Source: Gammaproteobacteria bacterium UBA2168 (lineage in GTDB: Bacteria; Pseudomonadota; Gammaproteobacteria; Pseudomonadales; Azotimanducaceae). Taken from it: 27,709 nucleotides of DNA. The DNA lies in NCBI GenBank assembly GCA_002327525.1, contig DCWG01000035.1, forward strand, positions 78,562 to 106,270, in the 5' to 3' direction. The position numbers and the translations under genes are program-made. This document shows positions 24,256-27,709 of this stretch, piece by piece (positions within the stretch are counted from its first letter, which is position 1; each line of letters starts with the position of its first letter). The notes beneath the pieces are model-generated. The model did no database searches. It saw nothing but the letters and a program-made list of their open reading frames with translations, and was not told the origin of the DNA.

Positions 24256-24267
24256 ATATGTACATAT
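24256..24267. promoter_or_regulatory. Perfect 12-base palindrome ATATGTACATAT, possible operator
   Basis: ATATGTACATAT at 24256-24267 is its own reverse complement. A second nested repeat TACA-TATATT-TGTA follows at 24261-24274. It lies between the divergent esterase (start 24186) and the membrane ORF (start 24308), in the most AT-rich stretch of the neighbourhood. No regulator gene is adjacent. Confidence 0.4.
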
Positions 24268-24307
24268 ATTTGTATATTGGCTACTCTTCCATCAGGCAGA
24301 GGCCAAT

Positions 24308-24749
24308 ATGCCCTGGCTCGCTCTCACCCTGTATGCACTATGTGCACTCGCTGTTCGTGACCCGCACGATCGTACAGTGGCGAGCAACTGGTTCGACCGG
24401 AATCAAGGGCTTTCATGGCAGCACCGGCTCGCCCGGCTGAATGGCCGGTGCATGTCTCGTGTCAGGACTCGTACTCACTCCCGTGGGATCGGCCGCCACA
24501 CTCCTCGACTGGCCGGGTGGCAAACTGCTACTCGAGACTCCCGCACTGCATATCGGCAGCACCATGTTGGTGGTGGCGCTATTTCCGGTACACCTCCACG
24601 GTCGGGCGGTTTTTCCCCGGCCTCGGACGCTCACGCGTCCGCCAGCGGTGATGGTCAGGCCGTGTCCGCAAGATCGCCAGAATCGATGTACCATCACAGC
24701 GGCGAATGTCCGCAAGCACCCTGCACCGGTATGCGAATCCACCCGATGA
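24308..24749 (+). pseudogene. Small membrane protein ORF, apparently frameshifted
   Basis: ATG 24308 has AGAGG 6 bases upstream and opens M-P-W-L-A-L-T-L-Y-A-L-C-A-L-A-V, a hydrophobic start, reading to Q-H-R-L-A-R-L. At about 24440 membrane-protein character moves to the next frame: M-A-G-A-C-L-V-S-G-L-V-L-T-P-V, then H-I-G-S-T-M-L-V-V-A-L-F-P-V-H-L. Joining the two frames by a single-base change gives a plausible protein with three helices, while each frame alone loses character at the junction. The part after about 24630 is basic and may be non-coding. No family is recognised. It lies just upstream of the MaoC-like gene. Confidence 0.35.
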
Positions 24750-24762
24750 GGAAGATGGAGCC

Positions 24763-25248
24763 ATGAACACCACCACCGAAGACAAGCCGCTATTGTTGAC
24801 CAATATCCACGAACTGGTCGGACGCACGATCGCCGTCACCGACTGGGTCGACATCGACCAGATCCAGGTCAACGTATTCGGAGAGGTTAGCCGCTGGCAC
24901 AAACCGGGTCACTGTGATCCCGAGCACGGCCGCAAGGGACCCTACGGCGGCACCTTGATCCACGGCTTCCACATGGTTTCATTGCTCTCTCACTTCGTCG
25001 AGAACGCGGGCCTCAGACCGCGGGACGGCGCCTACTCACTGAACTACGGTCTCGACAAGGTACGCGTCCTGCAGCCAGTGGTCATCGGGGACGGCGTGCG
25101 CATCAGATCCAATGTCACCCTGGCAAACGTCACCGAGAAAACCAACGGACAGCGGCTGATCAAGACGGCTCACGAGTTGGAAGCACAGGGCGTGGACGGC
25201 CCCGTAATGTACGCCGAGTACCTCAGCTACTGGTATCCCAGGCCCTAA
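24763..25248 (+). CDS. MaoC-like (NodN-type) hot-dog dehydratase
   Basis: A 161-residue single hot-dog domain. ATG at 24763 (M-N-T-T-T-E-D) has GGAG 4 bases upstream; the longer frame has no such site. The conserved L-I-H-G-F-H-M-V-S-L-L-S helix and K-G-P-Y-G-G-T precede it as in MaoC/NodN proteins. In the catalytic loop, G-E-V-S-R-W-H aligns with the usual G-D-x-x-x-x-H, so glutamate appears in place of the catalytic aspartate. An extra K-P-G-H-C precedes the D-P-E that normally follows. The family hydrates trans-2-enoyl-CoA to (R)-3-hydroxyacyl-CoA. With this change the activity may differ. It is convergent with tcuB. Confidence 0.82.
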   Translation: MNTTTEDKPLLLTNIHELVGRTIAVTDWVDIDQIQVNVFGEVSRWHKPGHCDPEHGRKGPYGGTLIHGFHMVSLLSHFVENAGLRPRDGAYSLNYGLDKVRVLQPVVIGDGVRIRSNVTLANVTEKTNGQRLIKTAHELEAQGVDGPVMYAEYLSYWYPRP

Positions 25249-25286
25249 CCAATCTGCGTGCCGACCCCCTGCAACGGGGACAGCTT

Positions 25287-26384
25287 CTACGCACCATCGG
25301 GCGTGCCGCTCTCCTCGGTATGTCGCACCAGCGCTAACAGTCGGTAGAGCCCGTGCACCATCTTGCTGTAGGGAAGCGTCGCGAACAACGCGAACACAAC
25401 GCCCAGATGCAAAGCCAGCAGCACTCCCATTACCGGCGCTTCGCGCAGCGCCAGCAACATCAACCCACTCAAACTGGTTAGGAACAACATCACCAGAAAC
25501 GCCACCTCAATCCCGGCATTGGCCGTACTCCTGAGCATTGCCACTCTGGTGAGCCTCGCGATAAACAGACCAAGAGATCCGAAGAGCATGCCGATGCCGC
25601 CAACGGTGCCGAGCACCACCGGCAGGTCGAACAACGGATAGGGTGCTTCCCGCCCCAGTACGTAGTGATAGATCGTCGCCACTACCGTAGAGGCCAGACA
25701 CAGCAACAATCCGTAGGCCGTCATATGATGGAAGAGCCGCCTTCGATCAGGCCCGTCTTCCGTGTTGACGCAACTTCCATCGCCCGACTCCAGATGATGC
25801 AGGCTCGCAGCCAGCTTCACCGCCTGGCGCCACGACGCCGCCGATGTCGACGCTGGCAACTGCATCGCACGTCGAAACTCGCGCGCACTCATGTACAGCG
25901 CGGTCATCGCAAACGAAAAGGCCGCACCGAAGAGGGATACCATTATCGCGTGCGGCATCAGCTCATAAAACGCACCGGGGCCCACACGTGCCTCGAGCAG
26001 GGCACCGGGAGTCCGGACGCCGACCATTCCCGCAATGAACCCAGCAACGCTCAACGCCAGAACCACACTGATCCACACACCGTTGCGCGCCAGCAATCCC
26101 GACATTGCGCGCGGCCAGACAGAATCTCCGTACGATTCGCTCCTGACCTCGGCAAGAACGCGTGGGAGGTTGACATCAAACTCATGCGGTGGAGAGAACT
26201 GACAAGCCGTGTAACACGCGCCACATTCGTGGCAGAGATTGGCAAGGAACACCAGGTCTGCGCGCGGGAAAATCCGCCGCCGCTCCAGCGCTGGGAAAAC
26301 CGGACACACTGCCTCGCAATAGCGACACGCATTGCAGATTCGCATCAGACGCTCCGCTTCCTGCATCGCCCTAGCCGAGCACAT
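25287..26384 (-). CDS. tcuB: Tricarballylate utilisation protein TcuB (4Fe-4S membrane protein)
   Basis: A 365-residue protein with an iron-sulfur head and a membrane tail. Two cysteine sets are seen: C17-N-A-C20-R-Y-C23-E-A-V-C27-P and C51-H-E-C54-G-A-C57-Y-T-A-C61, enough for two [4Fe-4S] clusters. P-P-H-E-F-D-V-N follows, as in TcuB/CitB. About six transmembrane helices occupy residues 100-350. In Salmonella, TcuB passes electrons from the reduced FAD of TcuA to the quinone pool. It overlaps the end of tcuA by 14 bases if ATG 26384 is used; ATG 26366 (M-Q-E-A-E-R-L-M-R-I) is an alternative closer to the family start. A tcuC transporter is not visible downstream. Confidence 0.92.
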   Translation of the reverse strand: MCSARAMQEAERLMRICNACRYCEAVCPVFPALERRRIFPRADLVFLANLCHECGACYTACQFSPPHEFDVNLPRVLAEVRSESYGDSVWPRAMSGLLARNGVWISVVLALSVAGFIAGMVGVRTPGALLEARVGPGAFYELMPHAIMVSLFGAAFSFAMTALYMSAREFRRAMQLPASTSAASWRQAVKLAASLHHLESGDGSCVNTEDGPDRRRLFHHMTAYGLLLCLASTVVATIYHYVLGREAPYPLFDLPVVLGTVGGIGMLFGSLGLFIARLTRVAMLRSTANAGIEVAFLVMLFLTSLSGLMLLALREAPVMGVLLALHLGVVFALFATLPYSKMVHGLYRLLALVRHTEESGTPDGA

Positions 26385-27709
26385 GCCTCGCCGCCTCTCT
26401 TCCCGCGATACGCCCGAACACGCTGCCGATAGTCATTCCCACACCTGCCGCGTAACCGCTGCCGAGTATGTTCCCCGCCATGATTTCGCCGGCCGCAAAC
26501 ATATTGTCCGCCTTCTTCCCGTTCGCGAGCACCAGTCGGGCATCCTCATCCACCCTCGTGCCGAGATAAGTAAAGGTGATCCCCGGCTTCAGGGGATATG
26601 CACAAAACGGTCCGCGCAGCGGGCGAGCCCAATGGCTCTTCGGTGGGTCGAGCCCTTCGGTTCTGCAGTCATCCAGAACCGTATGATCGAAATGCCCAGG
26701 GACCACGGCCGCGTTAAACGCATCGATAGTAGCGCTGAGCGCTGGTGCTTCCAGCCCCAGCACAGTCGCCAGCTCATCCACCGTGGCTGCCTCGATTGGC
26801 GGATACAGCGACGGCAGGAAGTGCCGTTCGTCACCCTTATCGACGATGGCATAGGCAATCTGATTCGGCTGCGCCGCGATCAGACGCCCCCAGATCGCAT
26901 ATCGCCTGGGCCAGAGGTCCTCCCCCTCGTCATAGAAACGCTGGCCCTGGTCGTTCACCACGATACCGAAGATCACGCAATCGAGACGCGTCACGATACC
27001 TCCGTCGAACCTGGGCGAGCGCGCGTCAATGGCAATGGCGTGACACTGCGCCGCATCACCCACACTCGCCACCCCCTGCTCCAGCAGCATCTTCAGCACA
27101 CTCCCCCGATTGTAGGGTGTACCGCGGATCAGAAAATTGTCAGCGGCATCCCCCCACGCCTCGCGCAGCCACTCGATATTGGCCTCGAACCCGCCGCAAG
27201 CCGCCACCATCGCAGACGCCACGATACGCGTCGGGTTCGGCTCATGCCCGGACACAGCACTCTTGAAGACGCCGCCCTCGATCCGGAGATCGGTCACCTC
27301 CGCCTCGTAGCGCACCTCCACGCCCAGTTCCAGCGCTGTCCGGTACAATGAGTTGAGCATGGCACGTCCGCCGCCACGAAAAAACGCGTTGGTACGGCCG
27401 AGGCTCAGCGTACCGCCTATCGCGGGCTGCAGGCGAACGCCTTGTGCCTGAATCCAGTCGAGAACGTCGCCGGATTCGCCGATCATGTGCCTGGCCAGTG
27501 TTTCGTCGGTGTTTCCCTGGGTGACGCGCCGGAGATCTTCCCAGAATTCCTCCTCGGTATAGGGTCCGGTGAGTGTCGCGGTGGCGGATTCGTGCGCGCA
27601 GCGCATGTTGCGCGTATGGCGCGTGTTGCCGCCGCGGTAGAATTTGGGCGCGCTCTCCACCACCAGCACCGAAGCACCCTGCCGCCTCGCACTGATCGCC
27701 GCGCAGAGT
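26371..27709 (-). CDS. tcuA: FAD-dependent tricarballylate dehydrogenase TcuA, 5' end beyond the window
   Basis: The frame is open to the right edge. Its first visible residues, L-C-A-A-I-S-A-R-R-Q-G-A-S-V-L-V-V-E-S-A, are the end of the FAD-binding Rossmann motif, so only about 15-20 residues, including the first G-G-G, are missing. Y-R-G-G-N-T-R-H-T-R-N-M-R follows, the TcuA signature. The C-terminal FAD motif A-A-G-E-I-M-A-G-N-I-L-G-S-G-Y-A-A-G-V-G-M is intact. It belongs to the fumarate-reductase/succinate-dehydrogenase flavoprotein family and oxidises tricarballylate to cis-aconitate. It is translationally coupled to tcuB (14-base overlap). The cis-aconitate product would enter AcnB, encoded about 7 kb away. 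Confidence 0.93.
   Translation of the reverse strand, partial: LCAAISARRQGASVLVVESAPKFYRGGNTRHTRNMRCAHESATATLTGPYTEEEFWEDLRRVTQGNTDETLARHMIGESGDVLDWIQAQGVRLQPAIGGTLSLGRTNAFFRGGGRAMLNSLYRTALELGVEVRYEAEVTDLRIEGGVFKSAVSGHEPNPTRIVASAMVAACGGFEANIEWLREAWGDAADNFLIRGTPYNRGSVLKMLLEQGVASVGDAAQCHAIAIDARSPRFDGGIVTRLDCVIFGIVVNDQGQRFYDEGEDLWPRRYAIWGRLIAAQPNQIAYAIVDKGDERHFLPSLYPPIEAATVDELATVLGLEAPALSATIDAFNAAVVPGHFDHTVLDDCRTEGLDPPKSHWARPLRGPFCAYPLKPGITFTYLGTRVDEDARLVLANGKKADNMFAAGEIMAGNILGSGYAAGVGMTIGSVFGRIAGREAARHVLG

Overview
The window looks like a chromosomal segment of a gammaproteobacterium, probably an environmental or marine one. The evidence is a full-length AcnB-type aconitase, a TcuA/TcuB pair, a hemerythrin/DUF2249/NnrS-like cluster, a DUF6489 protein and GC-rich codons throughout. 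The assignment is an inference from gene families and gene order; no rRNA, tRNA, phage, transposase or CRISPR array was seen.

Layout. 1-1148: start of an exported protein running off the left edge, divergent from an alpha/beta hydrolase. 1149-2290: decayed DNA holding an unidentified ORF and a ThpR/LigT RNA 2',3'-cyclic phosphodiesterase broken by an amber codon. 2309-4952: a TauD/TfdA-type dioxygenase and a flavin monooxygenase, divergent around a small palindrome. 5088-7084: hemerythrin, DUF2249 and NnrS-like membrane protein, a likely nitric-oxide or redox response operon. 7337-8569: a two-domain redox protein whose reading frame crosses a UGA. 8583-12709 (minus): a six-gene run (nitroreductase, PEBP-like, MOSC, VOC, SDR, two-domain VOC). 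12885-14919: DUF6489 protein, RND pump remnant, GDSL hydrolase and a methyltransferase pseudogene. 15054-19077: MATE transporter and convergent acnB. 19205-20850: LysR regulator and a broken crotonase. 21007-22808: exported RidA-like protein convergent with a Tat-exported class V aminotransferase. 22897-25248: membrane-anchored esterase, frameshifted membrane ORF and MaoC-like hydratase. 25287-27709 (minus): tcuB and the 5'-truncated tcuA.

The most notable item is the redox protein at 7337-8569. Conventional gene calling would split it in two at the TGA at 7559-7561. That TGA sits exactly where relatives have the first cysteine of a W-C-P-x-C motif, giving W-U-P-P-C. It is followed 13 bases later by an 8-bp GC-rich hairpin with a GGC loop, which fits a bacterial SECIS element. 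The simplest reading is a selenoprotein: a peroxiredoxin-like domain fused to a DsbD-alpha-like domain. The selenocysteine machinery itself is not in the window, and the window does contain other nonsense-mutated genes, so decay is the competing explanation.

Metabolically, TcuA/TcuB would make cis-aconitate from tricarballylate and AcnB would take cis-aconitate onward, with a LysR regulator divergent from acnB. The RidA and aminotransferase pair suggests PLP chemistry with enamine clean-up in the periplasm. Several genes are clearly decaying (ThpR, RND pump, methyltransferase, crotonase), so this is a region of ongoing gene loss between maintained genes.
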